Shown: positions 8,480-17,989, numbered from the stretch's first letter. The stretch is DNA of 64,000 nt from Paraburkholderia monticola (GCF_001580545.1 NZ_LRBG01000038.1:62001-126000); one strand, 5' to 3'. The notes: generated by a model from the letters alone, not told the origin. Made by a program: numbers and translations.

Positions 8480-9421
8480 ATGACGAACCTGGTTAATCTG
8501 GTATTGGCAGAACACGATAGCGCCTCGATCAAGGCCGCGACGCTGAATACGATCGCAGCGGCGCAGAAGATCGGCGGTGACATTCACGTGCTGGTCGCGG
8601 GTCACAACGCGCAAGCCGCGGCCGATGCGGCAGCGAAGATTGCTGGCGTTTCGAAGGTCCTGCTGGCCGACGCGCCGCAACTCGAAGCGGGCCTCGCGGA
8701 AAACGTCGAAGCAACCGTACTTAACATCGCGAAGGATTACACGCACATCCTTGCGCCCTCGACGGCGGCGGGCAAGAACATCGCGCCGCGTATCGCCGCG
8801 AAGCTCGATGTCGCGCAGATCAGCGATATCACCGCCGTGCAGAGCGCGGACACGTTCGAGCGTCCGATCTATGCGGGCAACGTGATCGCGACCGTGCAAT
8901 CGGCCGATCCGATCAAGGTCATCACGGTACGTTCGACCGGTTTCGACGCGGTTGCAGCCGTTGGCGGTAGCGCAACAGTCGAAAAGATCGAAGCGGCAGC
9001 CGATACGGGCCTCTCCCAGTTCGTGAGCCGTGAAGTAACGAAGCTCGACCGCCCGGAGCTGACGTCGGCGAAGATCATCGTCTCGGGAGGCCGTGGCCTT
9101 GGCAGCGGCGAGAACTACACGAAAGTGCTGGAACCACTCGCGGACAAGCTGAACGCCGCACTCGGCGCCTCGCGCGCGGCGGTCGATGCGGGCTATGTGC
9201 CGAACGACTATCAGGTCGGCCAGACCGGCAAGATCGTCGCACCGCAACTATATGTCGCGGTCGGTATCTCGGGCGCGATCCAGCACCTTGCCGGCATGAA
9301 GGACTCGAAGGTCATCGTCGCGATCAATAAAGACGAGGAAGCACCGATTTTCAGCGTGGCCGACTACGGCCTCGTCGGCGATCTGTTCACGGTCGTGCCG
9401 GAGCTCGCGGGCTCCGTTTGA
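8480..9421 (+). CDS. etfA: Electron transfer flavoprotein subunit alpha
   Basis: A 313-residue protein of standard length. The C-terminal FAD domain contains SGGRGLGSGENY near residue 200, then VGQTGKIVAPQLYVAVGISGA and the closing DLFTVVPEL segment, all typical of EtfA. The start at 8480 has GAGGAGACAC upstream. It carries the FAD through which electrons pass from acyl-CoA dehydrogenases to ETF:ubiquinone oxidoreductase. It is in an operon with etfB. Confidence 0.97.
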   Translation: MTNLVNLVLAEHDSASIKAATLNTIAAAQKIGGDIHVLVAGHNAQAAADAAAKIAGVSKVLLADAPQLEAGLAENVEATVLNIAKDYTHILAPSTAAGKNIAPRIAAKLDVAQISDITAVQSADTFERPIYAGNVIATVQSADPIKVITVRSTGFDAVAAVGGSATVEKIEAAADTGLSQFVSREVTKLDRPELTSAKIIVSGGRGLGSGENYTKVLEPLADKLNAALGASRAAVDAGYVPNDYQVGQTGKIVAPQLYVAVGISGAIQHLAGMKDSKVIVAINKDEEAPIFSVADYGLVGDLFTVVPELAGSV

Positions 9422-9471
9422 GGGAATGCCGGTGCGCCGGCAATGAGAGTGCAGATTGGCAGGAGAGGTCG

Positions 9472-9750
9472 ATGAGTGTCCGGGAAAGATCGCTGCGCAA
9501 GGTCGTCGAATCGTGGCTCGGTGCGGAGGCCGGGAACGGTTTTCGGATCACACGTGTGAGCCGCTCGCGCCGCAAGTTGTGGCGCTATGTCTGCGTCGAG
9601 TCGGTTCGTCAGGATGGCGCGATGGCGCTCGTCTTCTTTCGCCACGACGACGGATCGTGGTGTGTCTTTCCGCCGGCACCAAGGCGTCCGGTGATGGGCG
9701 CGCTTTACGATCCCGCTGGGTCGCAGCGGCGCGCATCGGTGCCGGCCTGA
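9472..9750 (+). CDS. Hypothetical protein (92 aa) between etfA and ETF-QO genes
   Basis: The ATG at 9472 follows a strong AGGAGAGG site. The basic protein (MSVRERSLRKVVESWLGAEA...) includes a WRYVCVES stretch and ALVFFRHDDGSWCVFPP. It has no signal peptide or membrane segment. I do not recognise a family. Good ribosome-binding site, tight spacing and same strand as etfBA and ETF-QO support a real gene, possibly acting with the flavoprotein chain. No function can be assigned. Confidence 0.6.
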   Translation: MSVRERSLRKVVESWLGAEAGNGFRITRVSRSRRKLWRYVCVESVRQDGAMALVFFRHDDGSWCVFPPAPRRPVMGALYDPAGSQRRASVPA

Positions 9751-9807
9751 GAACAGCAAGGCGTCGCTTCGGACGGCGCTCGATTGGAAGGATGGAGACG
9801 CAGGGTA

Positions 9808-11487
9808 ATGTGCATTTCGACTGTGACTGAAGATGACTTCGCGCCCGTGCGCGAGTCGATGGAATACGACGTGGTGATCGTGGGCGGCGGCCCGGCAGGG
9901 CTGTCCGCCGCGATCCGTCTGAAGCAGCTAGCGGCTGACAAAGGCGTCGAGCTTGGCGTATGCGTACTGGAGAAAGGCTCGGAAATCGGCGCGCATATTC
10001 TCTCGGGCGCGGTCATGGATCCGCGCGCGCTCGGCGAACTGATCCCCGACTGGAAGGAAGCGGGCGCGCCGCTGAACGTGCCCGTCACCGAAGACCGCTT
10101 TCTCTTTCTTTCGGAAACGGGCGCGAAAGCAGTGCCAAACTGGGCGCTGCCCAACAACTTCAAGAACCACGGCAACTACGTCATCAGTCTCGCCAACGTT
10201 ACGCGGTGGCTTGGGGCGAGGGCCGAGGCGCTGGGCGTCGAAATTTTTCCCGGCTTCGCGGCCGCGGAAATTCTCTACAACGAAGACGGCTCGGTCAAGG
10301 GCGTCGCCACCGGCAACATGGGTGTCGGCAAGGATGGCGAGCCGACTGGGAACTTCCAGCTCGGCATGGAGCTGCGCGCGAAGTACACGCTGTTTTGCGA
10401 GGGTGCGCGTGGGCATCTGGGCCGGCAACTGAACGAGAGGTTCGAGCTCGACAAGGATTCGAACCCGCAGGTCTATGGCATTGGCATCAAGGAACTCTGG
10501 GAGATCGATCCGGCGAAGCATCAGAGCGGTCTCGTGATCCATACCGCGGGATGGCCGCTCGATTCGCAGACCTACGGCGGCTCGTATCTTTACCACACCG
10601 ACAACAACCAGGTGATGGTGGGCTTCGTCGTGGGGCTCGGCTACACGAATCCGTATCTGTCGCCGTTCGAGGAGTTCCAGCGTTACAAGACGCACCCGGA
10701 AATCCGCAAGTTTCTCGAAGGCGGCAAGCGCATTTCCTATGGCGCACGCGCGATCACGGCGGGCGGTCTGACGTCGCTGCCGAAGCTGACGTTCCCCGGC
10801 GGCGCGCTCGTTGGTGACAATGCTGGCTTTCTGAACGCCTCGCGCATCAAGGGCAGCCACGCGGCGATCAAGACCGGCATGCTTGCCGCCGAGGCGGCGT
10901 TCGACGCGGTGCAGGAAGGCCGCCAGCACGACGAACTGACGGCCTACCCGGAAGCGTTCAGGAAGTCGTGGCTCTACGAGGAACTGTACAAGGCGCGCAA
11001 CTTCAAGCAGTGGATGAGCAAGGGCCTGTACCTGGGCACGCTGATGGTAGGCATCGAGCAGAAACTGCTGGGCGGCAGGGTGCCCTGGACACTGCGTCAC
11101 CAGCATCGCGATCACGAGATGCTGAAGCCGGCGGCGCAGTGTGAGTCGATCGAGTATCCGAAGCCCGACGGCAAGCTCACGTTCGACCGCCTCTCGTCGG
11201 TGTTCATTTCGAATACGAATCACGAGGAAAACCAGCCCGTGCATCTGACGTTGAAGGACGCGAGCGTGCCGGTCGGCATCAACCTCGAGAGGTACGCGGG
11301 GCCTGAAGCGCGGTTTTGCCCGGCGGCCGTCTATGAATTCGTGAAGGACGAGCACGACGAGGATCGTCTGCAAATCAACGCGCAGAATTGTCTGCACTGC
11401 AAGACCTGCGACATCAAGGACCCGACGCAGAACATCGTGTGGGTTGCACCCGAAGGCGGCGGCGGCCCGAACTATCCGAACATGTAG
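9808..11487 (+). CDS. Electron transfer flavoprotein-ubiquinone oxidoreductase
   Basis: A 559-residue protein (ETF-QO). The FAD-binding Rossmann motif VVIVGGGPAGLSAA lies near residues 23-36. The C-terminal ferredoxin-like part carries the 4Fe-4S cysteines in FCPAAVYEF and NCLHCKTCDIKDPTQNI. It passes electrons from reduced ETF to ubiquinone at the inner membrane. I chose ATG 9808, with GGAG 10 bases upstream; an in-frame TTG at 9784 would add eight residues. Its place next to etfBA in a catabolic island suggests a dedicated copy. Confidence 0.95.
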   Translation: MCISTVTEDDFAPVRESMEYDVVIVGGGPAGLSAAIRLKQLAADKGVELGVCVLEKGSEIGAHILSGAVMDPRALGELIPDWKEAGAPLNVPVTEDRFLFLSETGAKAVPNWALPNNFKNHGNYVISLANVTRWLGARAEALGVEIFPGFAAAEILYNEDGSVKGVATGNMGVGKDGEPTGNFQLGMELRAKYTLFCEGARGHLGRQLNERFELDKDSNPQVYGIGIKELWEIDPAKHQSGLVIHTAGWPLDSQTYGGSYLYHTDNNQVMVGFVVGLGYTNPYLSPFEEFQRYKTHPEIRKFLEGGKRISYGARAITAGGLTSLPKLTFPGGALVGDNAGFLNASRIKGSHAAIKTGMLAAEAAFDAVQEGRQHDELTAYPEAFRKSWLYEELYKARNFKQWMSKGLYLGTLMVGIEQKLLGGRVPWTLRHQHRDHEMLKPAAQCESIEYPKPDGKLTFDRLSSVFISNTNHEENQPVHLTLKDASVPVGINLERYAGPEARFCPAAVYEFVKDEHDEDRLQINAQNCLHCKTCDIKDPTQNIVWVAPEGGGGPNYPNM

Positions 11488-11528
11488 CCGGTGATCGCCG
11501 GCGTTTCCGTCGATTCGAAAAAAAGACC

Positions 11529-12686
11529 ATGTCTACATTCCAGTTCGCGACCGTGCCGGCTGTTCTCGTCGAGTATGGTGCGGCTCGTCGCTTGGGAGCG
11601 GTGCTGCGCGAGCGCTATCCGGGCCTCGAGCGTCTGTGCGTGGTGACCGACCGCTTTCTCCATCAAGGCGGCCTGCTCGATCCGGCGCTGGATGACCTGC
11701 ACCGGCACGGATGGAACGTAACGGTCATCGACGACGTCGTGGCCGATCCGCCCGAACAGGTCGTTCTCGCAGCGACGGAGCGCGCGAAGGCGAGCGGCGT
11801 GCAGGTCGTGCTCGGGCTCGGCGGCGGCTCGTCGATGGACGTCGCCAAGCTGATCGCCGTGCTCGCCACGGGCCAGCAGGCGCTCACCGATATTTACGGC
11901 GTGCGCAAAGTGACCGGCCACAGGCTGCCGCTCGTCCAGATCCCGACGACGGCCGGCACCGGCTCGGAGGTAACCGCCGTGTCGATCGTCACCACCGGCG
12001 AGACGACCAAGACCGGAGTCGTGGCGCCCCAGTTGTTCGCCGACATGGCGATCCTCGATGCCGAACTGACGCTCGGCCTGCCGCCTCATGCGACGGCCGC
12101 AACCGGCATCGACGCAATGGTTCATGCGATCGAGGCTTATACGTCGATTCACGCGAAGAACCCGCTCTCGGACATGCTCGCCGAGCACGCCCTGGCGTTG
12201 CTGTCACGTCATCTGCTGCGCGCCTGCGACGACGGCAACGACCGCGCCGCGCGCGAGGCGATGCTGCTCGGCGCGATGCTGGCGGGACAGGCGTTCGCGA
12301 ATGCGCCCGTTGCAGCGGTGCATGCGCTGGCCTATCCCGTCGGAGGGATCTTTCATGTTCCGCATGGATTGTCGAACGCGCTCGTGCTGCCGCATGTCCT
12401 GCGCTTCAACAGTCTCGCCGCCTCGCACTGGTATGCGCGGCTCGCGTCCATCGTGGCGCCGGATGCGCATGGCAGCGACGTCGAAAAGACCGATGCGCTG
12501 ATCGAGCGGATCGAACGGATGATCGAGGCGACCGGCATTGCACGGACTCTGCGCGCGGTTGGCGTGCGCGAGGAGGATCTTCCCCGCATGGCGAGCGATG
12601 CGATGCTGCAGACACGTCTACTCGTCAACAACCCGCGCCGGGTCACCGAGGAAGACGCGCTTGCAATCTACAGCGCCGCGTATTGA
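11529..12686 (+). CDS. Iron-containing (group III) alcohol dehydrogenase
   Basis: A 385-residue protein. It shows the NAD-binding GLGGGSSMDVAK motif near residues 97-108, PTTAGTGSEVT near residue 140, and the metal-ligand segments GIDAMVHAIEAY and HALAYPVGGIFHVPHGLSNA, all hallmarks of Fe-dependent alcohol dehydrogenases. It likely interconverts a substrate alcohol and aldehyde. Convergent with the LuxE/PaaK-like gene and just downstream of ETF-QO, it fits with the LuxC-type reductase and zinc alcohol dehydrogenase 7 kb away. Confidence 0.92.
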   Translation: MSTFQFATVPAVLVEYGAARRLGAVLRERYPGLERLCVVTDRFLHQGGLLDPALDDLHRHGWNVTVIDDVVADPPEQVVLAATERAKASGVQVVLGLGGGSSMDVAKLIAVLATGQQALTDIYGVRKVTGHRLPLVQIPTTAGTGSEVTAVSIVTTGETTKTGVVAPQLFADMAILDAELTLGLPPHATAATGIDAMVHAIEAYTSIHAKNPLSDMLAEHALALLSRHLLRACDDGNDRAAREAMLLGAMLAGQAFANAPVAAVHALAYPVGGIFHVPHGLSNALVLPHVLRFNSLAASHWYARLASIVAPDAHGSDVEKTDALIERIERMIEATGIARTLRAVGVREEDLPRMASDAMLQTRLLVNNPRRVTEEDALAIYSAAY

Positions 12687-12696
12687 CGCGGCGCTG
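12671..12696. terminator. Perfect inverted repeat over the Fe-ADH stop codon
   Basis: CAGCGCCGCG (12671-12680) and CGCGGCGCTG (12687-12696) form a perfect 10-bp stem around a 6-nt loop containing the TGA stop. It lies between two convergent genes and so could act as a bidirectional stop, but neither strand has a clear T-tract. The alternative is simple hairpin protection of the mRNA 3' end. Confidence 0.45.
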
Positions 12697-12718
12697 TACG
12701 CACTGTGCGCTTGGCCGT

Positions 12719-14155
12719 TCAGCCCTGCACGCGGTTGAGGAAGTCCATCGCTTCGCGGTGCGAGCTTTCGGAGGCCGCACAGGTGATCTTGTCGTCGCCG
12801 CCGTGTTTTTCGCTGTAGCGCTGGATCGGTCCCACGACATACGCGCCCGGTTGACCACAAGGACAGGGCTCATCCCAGTGCACGGTGATCTCGTCGCCCG
12901 TGATGAAGCCGCCCCAGCGCGAGTCGGCGCCGAGATCGAAGAACGCCGCGCGGCCTGTGACGCGCCCGGTGCGCGGCAGCGGACGGCTCGTTTGCGGATC
13001 GAGCACGAACGGGATGGCGGTGGGACTGAAGTGGTAGTGGCCGTGTTCGCAGCGCGGGTGGGAGGCGATCACCTCGGACATCGAGTAGGTCTCGTTCAGG
13101 CGCGTCGCCCCCGTGAAGCGCAGGACGTCATCACGCCAGCCTTCGGGCTGCACGATGCCCTTGGCGCCGCCGGACGTGTTGAGGAAGGAGCCCGAGTCGA
13201 ACACGCCTTCGAGACCCTTCGAGAGCCCGGCTTTCGCCATGTTGTGCAGCAGGTTCCAGGTCGCGGACATGTACACGCGCTTGCCTTTGAGTTCGCTTGC
13301 GATGCGCTCGAAGAAAGCGGCCAGGTGGCGCGGCATCTCCGCTTGCAACTGGTCGAAGGCCATCTTCCTGGCGGCCATCTCCGGGCGGATTTCGAAGCGG
13401 TCCAGCGTGCCTTTGGCGTGCGCGACGCGCGCCTTGGCGGCGAGGTGCACCACGTCGGAGCTGAGCGTCTCCGGGTAAGCCGCATGGAAATGGTTTGCGT
13501 CAGGCAGCAGTGTGTTGATGAGGTACCGGTTGGAGCGCAGATAGCTGTAGAAGCCAGCGCGGAAATACGGGTACACCGCATGCAGTTCGGGCTGAGGTGT
13601 GTCGGGGCCGTTCGTGTTCCAGACGGCCATGCGGCGGATTTGCAGCAGCTTTTCCCACTCGCGCGTGCCTTGCGGCAGGAACGAGAACGTGCCGGACGTA
13701 CCCGAGGTGTGGCTGATGCAAAGGTGCGGGACAGCCGCGTCCATCGTGGCGAGCCAATCATCGATACCCCGGCACTGACTGACGTCGGCGGCGAGGATGG
13801 CATCGGCGACTTCGGGGGTGACGAGTTTCGCGATCCATCGGTTGATCTGCGTGAAGTTGCACTTGTCGAGCAGCGACGGCGGATACGACTTGTACACGGT
13901 GTGTTCGAACAGGAGCGGCACGACGTCGTCCAGTTCGTCGATGTGGTCGATGCCTTCTGCGTCCGCGAGTTTCTTGAGCACGGGGATGCGCTCGCGCAAC
14001 GCGGCGAAGCGCGCTTTCAGGCCCACCAGTTGCATCGCCTCGACATCGGCGCGCGGCAGATGTTGCCACCGGTGCCACGAATGGTTTGCCAGCGTGGCGG
14101 GATCGTCGAGCAGAAGTCCGGTTTGTTCGTCAATGGACAGCGGTATCGTTGACAT
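12719..14155 (-). CDS. LuxE/PaaK-like acyl-activating enzyme (acyl-protein synthetase-like)
   Basis: A 478-residue protein of the adenylate-forming superfamily. The phosphate-binding loop reads ISHTSGTSGTFSFLPQG (near residue 150), and a late DEPCPCGQPG motif is followed by GGDDKI, as in LuxE and phenylacetate-CoA ligase-like proteins. LuxE activates fatty acids and passes them to the LuxC reductase. A LuxC homologue lies at 19693-21153, supporting a LuxE-type role; the length exceeds classical LuxE (about 370), so a free-standing CoA ligase is the alternative. It is transcribed divergently from a TetR gene, and its promoter matches that of the luxC-like gene. Confidence 0.72.
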   Translation of the reverse strand: MSTIPLSIDEQTGLLLDDPATLANHSWHRWQHLPRADVEAMQLVGLKARFAALRERIPVLKKLADAEGIDHIDELDDVVPLLFEHTVYKSYPPSLLDKCNFTQINRWIAKLVTPEVADAILAADVSQCRGIDDWLATMDAAVPHLCISHTSGTSGTFSFLPQGTREWEKLLQIRRMAVWNTNGPDTPQPELHAVYPYFRAGFYSYLRSNRYLINTLLPDANHFHAAYPETLSSDVVHLAAKARVAHAKGTLDRFEIRPEMAARKMAFDQLQAEMPRHLAAFFERIASELKGKRVYMSATWNLLHNMAKAGLSKGLEGVFDSGSFLNTSGGAKGIVQPEGWRDDVLRFTGATRLNETYSMSEVIASHPRCEHGHYHFSPTAIPFVLDPQTSRPLPRTGRVTGRAAFFDLGADSRWGGFITGDEITVHWDEPCPCGQPGAYVVGPIQRYSEKHGGDDKITCAASESSHREAMDFLNRVQG

Positions 14156-14250
14156 AAGGGATCCTGAAATGAATGGGAACGAACGCGCACGTTTCGCCGT
14201 TTGGTGGGTGGCTTTGCGTCTGGCGCGAATGCGCGTTTGAAGGAGGAATC

Positions 14251-14283
14251 AGTATATGAACGGCCCCCCGGCTTTGCGCTCCG
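14251..14283 (-). promoter_or_regulatory. Promoter of the LuxE-like gene (GGAGCG-N20-TATACT)
   Basis: On the minus strand CGGAGCG (14277-14283) is followed after exactly 20 bp by the -10 box TATACT (14251-14256). The luxC-like gene has the same CGGAGCG-N20-TATACT arrangement (21202-21234). GGAGCG resembles one half of the palindromes elsewhere in the island at the same distance from -10. The rest of the 297-bp gap 14156-14452 holds the TetR promoter region; no other feature is clear. Confidence 0.5.
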
Positions 14284-14452
14284 CGTTCCGCCTTCTCGTG
14301 TCGAAGCGCAAGTCGTTGATTGGAAGAAAAAATCCGCTGATGAGGCAAGCGTCTCACGGGCAAATTCTCCATACCTGCACGGTCGTTGCAGCGGAGCGGC
14401 GGGCATAGATTGGGGCGCAACGCCGCCCGACGTTTGGCAGGAGCGTAAAGAG

Positions 14453-15148
14453 ATGAGCAAACAGGACGACGCCCGCGCGGCAGACCCGTCAGTGATCCGG
14501 CTGGCCATACCGTCGGGACTGCGCAAGCATCCGACCCAGGCGCGCTCGGTCAAGCTATTGGGAACGCTCAAGCGCGCAGCTCGCGAGATACTGGAGCAGG
14601 AAGGCCGTGCGGCGCTCTCCGTGAGTGCGCTCGCGCAACGCGCGGGCATTGCGCCGAGTTCGATCTACAAATACTTCCCGACGATGGATGACCTGATCGC
14701 CGCCATCTTCGACGACCATCGCACGGAGTACCGGCAGCGCTTGCTGCACAGCATCGCCGCATTACCGCCCGAGAGTACGCTTCATGACGGGTTCGTACTC
14801 GTGCTTGAAATCGGCATCGAGCTGTTGCGGAAATGGTCTTGCATCGACCCCGTCTTCAACGTGAAGGCCGCGCATTACGACGAGCTGGTGCGCCTGAACC
14901 TCGTCAAGCCCGACGCGTTCTGGACGCTCGAAGTCACGCCTGCGCTGCTCGCGCGCTTCGCACCTGAAATTCGCGTGCAGGACCCGAATAAGGCGCAGTT
15001 TCTCGTCTATCAGACGTTGATGGCCCTGCCACGGGCAATGGTGCTCGACAGGCCGGAAAGTCTCGCCGATCCGCAGACACCCCATCGGGTGGCGCGAATG
15101 CTGTGCGCACTCCTGGGCGGCGGCGCGCAGGATGGCGAGCCCCGTTGA
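14453..15148 (+). CDS. TetR/AcrR family transcriptional regulator (copy 1)
   Basis: A 231-residue protein. The helix-turn-helix lies near residues 52-76 (LSVSALAQRAGIAPSSIYKYF followed by PTMDDL), the TetR hallmark. The ATG at 14453 follows AGGAGCG; upstream in-frame ATGs give an implausible extension. It is divergent from the LuxE-like gene, and its stop lies one base from that of the convergent LuxR-family gene. It is a paralogue of the TetR protein at 21505 (shared QARSV..L...AR.IL..EGR.AL, SSI..Y.PTMD.L.AAIFD). It probably represses the divergent gene in response to an acyl-CoA-like ligand (inference). Confidence 0.9.
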   Translation: MSKQDDARAADPSVIRLAIPSGLRKHPTQARSVKLLGTLKRAAREILEQEGRAALSVSALAQRAGIAPSSIYKYFPTMDDLIAAIFDDHRTEYRQRLLHSIAALPPESTLHDGFVLVLEIGIELLRKWSCIDPVFNVKAAHYDELVRLNLVKPDAFWTLEVTPALLARFAPEIRVQDPNKAQFLVYQTLMALPRAMVLDRPESLADPQTPHRVARMLCALLGGGAQDGEPR

Positions 15149-15149
15149 A

Positions 15150-17846
15150 TCAGTCGATCAGCTTCTGGGTGCGGGCCCAGACCATCGCGTCGTAGCGGCG
15201 CGAAACCCCGAGCTTGGCGAAGACGTTGCGCAAGTTCCACTTCACTGTTTCGACGGTGATGCTGAGCGCGAGCGCGATGCGCTTGTTCGGCATCGCCTGC
15301 GCGACGAGGCTGAGGATTTCGATTTCGCGCTGGGTGAGCGCGGTCTTTGCGCTGCGCGCGCCGCTGTCCTGGCGCGGGAGCGCCGCGCTTTCCGCTTCCG
15401 CCACGCGCGGCCATGTCGAGAGCAGGTCTTGTGCGAACGCGAGCGCGGGGCCTTGCAGCGGCTGCGCCTGCACTAGCAGGGCGAGTTCATCGCGAGCCAG
15501 GGTGCCTTCGTCGAGAAACGTTCGCACGAGCCCATAGCGGCATCCGTACTGAACGGCGCGACTGCGCGATGCCATCGCGTCCTCGGCGCGTCCGAGACTC
15601 GCGAGCGCGCGAGCGGCGAGCAGATCGACGAGCGTCAGCAGCCGGCCACGTCCGATCGCGAGTGCGCGCCGGCGCGCCTCCTCCAATGCCAGCAGCGCGC
15701 GGGCAGGATCGCTTCCGAGTGCCACGCGGGCGTGGGCGAGTGCAGCCGCAATCGGGATCTCGGCCAGAAAGCCCCGGCTGTCGGCGTGAGATTTCGCTAA
15801 CGCGTCGAGCGATTGCAGCAGGGCCTCTGCCGCCGCGCTATGACCGTTGCGTACGTGGATGCGTACCTGCTCCGCGAGCATGAGCGCGAGAGGCCGTTCA
15901 TAGCCGAGACTGCGAAAACGTGCTGCCTGCTGGCGCAGGAACGCGAGCGCGGTTTCCGCGTCTTCCTGCAACAGATCGAGCCGCGCGCGGCACAGCGACG
16001 CGAGCACGGTGACCTCCATCCCCGACGATTCCAGCAGCCCGTGACGGTTCGCCAGCGTTTCGCGCGCGTCGTCGATCCGGTTCAGTTCATAGTGCGCGTC
16101 CGCGAGAAAGGCCGAGCAGACATTGGCGCACGCCGAATGCTGGCCGAACGTGTGCAGCGCACGAGCGTACAGGCTCGAGGCGAGCGCCGCCGCTTCGCGC
16201 GCATCGCCTTCGAGCAGTAGCGAGAGTGCGACCGTGCTTTGTGCCATGAGCATCATGTCGTTGTTGCGGTCCGCCTCCGGGATGGGCTCGGTTTCCAGCA
16301 GCTTGCGCGCATCGGCATGGCGTCCGGCGCCCGCATACGCCATCGTGAGCGCGGAGAGCCTCAGATAGCGCAGAAAAGGGTTGCCGGCGATGTCCGCATC
16401 ATGCGATTCGAGCAGATCGATCGTCCGTTGGGTATCGTCGCGCTGCAACGCGATGACCGCGCGAACGAGCGGCAGACTGCGCACGAGCGAGGCACGGGCG
16501 GTTCCCTCGACGACGCCCAATTGGGCAAGCCCGGCCTCGGCGCGCGCCGGCCGAAGCCTGAGGGCGATCGCGAGACAGGCGAGTTGCGCGAGGCGCGGCC
16601 GCTCGAATAGCGTCTCGCGGGGCAGCCGCTCCAGCAGGTTCAGCGCGGGCGCAAGATAGGAGAGCGTCCACGTGGCCGGTGCCGCGCGTTCGATGAACTG
16701 CGCCGCCAGCGTCACGTCTCCAGCGAGGTTCGCGTGGCGCACAGCCTCGGCCAGCAGATCGTTCTGGGCGAACCAATGGCTCGCGCGCCGGTGCAGCTCG
16801 GCGAGCGCGGCAGCGCCGCGCCGCTCGACCCGCGTGATGAGGAATTCCGCAAAGAGACGATGAAAGCGGAACCACGAGACGTGCTCGTCGAGCTCGACGT
16901 GTTGAAGCGGCAGATTCTCGCGCTCCATGCGCGCGAGCAGCGCTGGCGCAGCCGGGTTGCCGCTCACGAATGCGGCGAGCGGCGCGTTGAAGCGCCGGAA
17001 GATCGACAGGGTCTCGGCCAGTGCGACGAGATCGGGCGGCAGCGTGGCGATCACCTCCTCGCTCAGCCAGGTCTGCAAATCGTTCGAGCGGCAGACGAGG
17101 TCGCGCAGGCGCGTGCGCGCGCCCGGCCGGTTGCGCAACATGATGACGATCAGTTGCAGGCAGGACGGCCAGCCGCCCGTCAGTTCGTGGACGAGGCTGG
17201 TATCGTCGGCGCTGACGTTGCCGATGCCGAGATTGCCTTCGAGAAAGCTGCGTGTTTCGGGGGATAGGAACGGCAGCTGCGCGCTGCCGATTTCGACGAG
17301 CCGGTCCATCACGCGCAGACGGCCGAGGCTCAGCGGTGGCGTGACGCGCGAGGCGATCAGCAGGTGCAGATTCGGCGTGCAGCGTTCGACGAGACGCTGC
17401 ACGAGTCGATGTGCGCCGGGGTCCTCGACATGGTGATAGTCGTCGAGGATCAGATACAGCTCGCCGGTCTGTCGGGCAAGCGCGGCGAGGAGTGCCGAGG
17501 CCGCTTCGTCAACCGACGCGGCGCTGGCCTGCTCCACCGGCACATCCAGATCGACGGCAACACCGAGCTTTTGCAGCGCGGCGAACAGGACCAGACAAAA
17601 GTCCCCGAAGCCCTTGTCATCGCTGGTGAGCGAGAGCCACGCCACTTTCGCGTGATCCTGAAGGCAGCGTTGACGCCACTGGGCAAGCAGCGTCGTCTTG
17701 CCATAGCCTGCGCCTCCGGTGATCAGCGCGAGCGCACGCTGGCGCACCTGCGCCAGCGCATCGAGCAGGTCGGTGCGCGCGACGTGGTGTGCGCCGATGC
17801 GCGGCGGCGCGAACCGGGTCTCGATCAGCAGTTTCGTGAATTGCAT
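15150..17846 (-). CDS. MalT-like LuxR family ATP-dependent regulator (LAL), copy 1
   Basis: An 898-residue STAND ATPase regulator. Walker A GGAGYGKTTLL lies near residues 44-54 and a Walker B-like LYLILDDYHH near residue 130. A long helical TPR-like sensor region follows, and the C-terminal GerE helix-turn-helix (LTQREIEILSLVAQAM ... ETVKWNLRNVFAKLGVS) closes the protein. The start MQFTKLLIETRFAPPRIGA at 17846 aligns with copy 2 at 31116. MalT-like regulators activate transcription when bound to ATP and an inducer. It is divergent from the thioesterase gene across a region with two palindromes. Identity of the recognition helix with copy 2 suggests shared operators. Confidence 0.92.
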   Translation of the reverse strand: MQFTKLLIETRFAPPRIGAHHVARTDLLDALAQVRQRALALITGGAGYGKTTLLAQWRQRCLQDHAKVAWLSLTSDDKGFGDFCLVLFAALQKLGVAVDLDVPVEQASAASVDEAASALLAALARQTGELYLILDDYHHVEDPGAHRLVQRLVERCTPNLHLLIASRVTPPLSLGRLRVMDRLVEIGSAQLPFLSPETRSFLEGNLGIGNVSADDTSLVHELTGGWPSCLQLIVIMLRNRPGARTRLRDLVCRSNDLQTWLSEEVIATLPPDLVALAETLSIFRRFNAPLAAFVSGNPAAPALLARMERENLPLQHVELDEHVSWFRFHRLFAEFLITRVERRGAAALAELHRRASHWFAQNDLLAEAVRHANLAGDVTLAAQFIERAAPATWTLSYLAPALNLLERLPRETLFERPRLAQLACLAIALRLRPARAEAGLAQLGVVEGTARASLVRSLPLVRAVIALQRDDTQRTIDLLESHDADIAGNPFLRYLRLSALTMAYAGAGRHADARKLLETEPIPEADRNNDMMLMAQSTVALSLLLEGDAREAAALASSLYARALHTFGQHSACANVCSAFLADAHYELNRIDDARETLANRHGLLESSGMEVTVLASLCRARLDLLQEDAETALAFLRQQAARFRSLGYERPLALMLAEQVRIHVRNGHSAAAEALLQSLDALAKSHADSRGFLAEIPIAAALAHARVALGSDPARALLALEEARRRALAIGRGRLLTLVDLLAARALASLGRAEDAMASRSRAVQYGCRYGLVRTFLDEGTLARDELALLVQAQPLQGPALAFAQDLLSTWPRVAEAESAALPRQDSGARSAKTALTQREIEILSLVAQAMPNKRIALALSITVETVKWNLRNVFAKLGVSRRYDAMVWARTQKLID

Positions 17847-17930
17847 CGTTGCAGCATCGCCCCAAACAGATGGCACCAGGCACGGGCGAGGATCGCCGTG
17901 CGTTGGCGCACGCGTATCCGGCCTTGGGCG

Positions 17931-17979
17931 ACTATAGGGCGAACGGGCTGGCGGAATCTCCCCTCGTTTGGAGGGGGAT
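17931..17979 (-). promoter_or_regulatory. LAL copy 1 promoter with regulon palindrome C1
   Basis: The palindrome CTCCCCTC-GTTT-GGAGGGGGA spans 17958-17979 or so. On the minus strand the proximal arm is followed after about 21-23 bp by TATAGT (revcomp of 17931-17936), a near-consensus -10. The palindrome therefore sits at -35 of the regulator's own gene, consistent with autoregulation. Confidence 0.6.
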
Positions 17980-17989
17980 GGGCGGTGGG

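Noticed and set aside
11711..14152. 813-codon plus-strand frame across the Fe-ADH and LuxE-like genes
   Set aside because: Out of frame with the Fe-ADH gene and antisense to the LuxE-like gene; Arg/Asp-rich composition is typical of a GC-rich shadow frame.
14256..14408. 50-codon plus-strand ORF behind a strong AAGGAGG sequence
   Set aside because: Its start overlaps the -10 of the divergent LuxE-like gene, and the Arg/Lys/Ser-rich product resembles nothing known. I consider the AAGGAGG coincidental, but it deserves a check if expression data exist.
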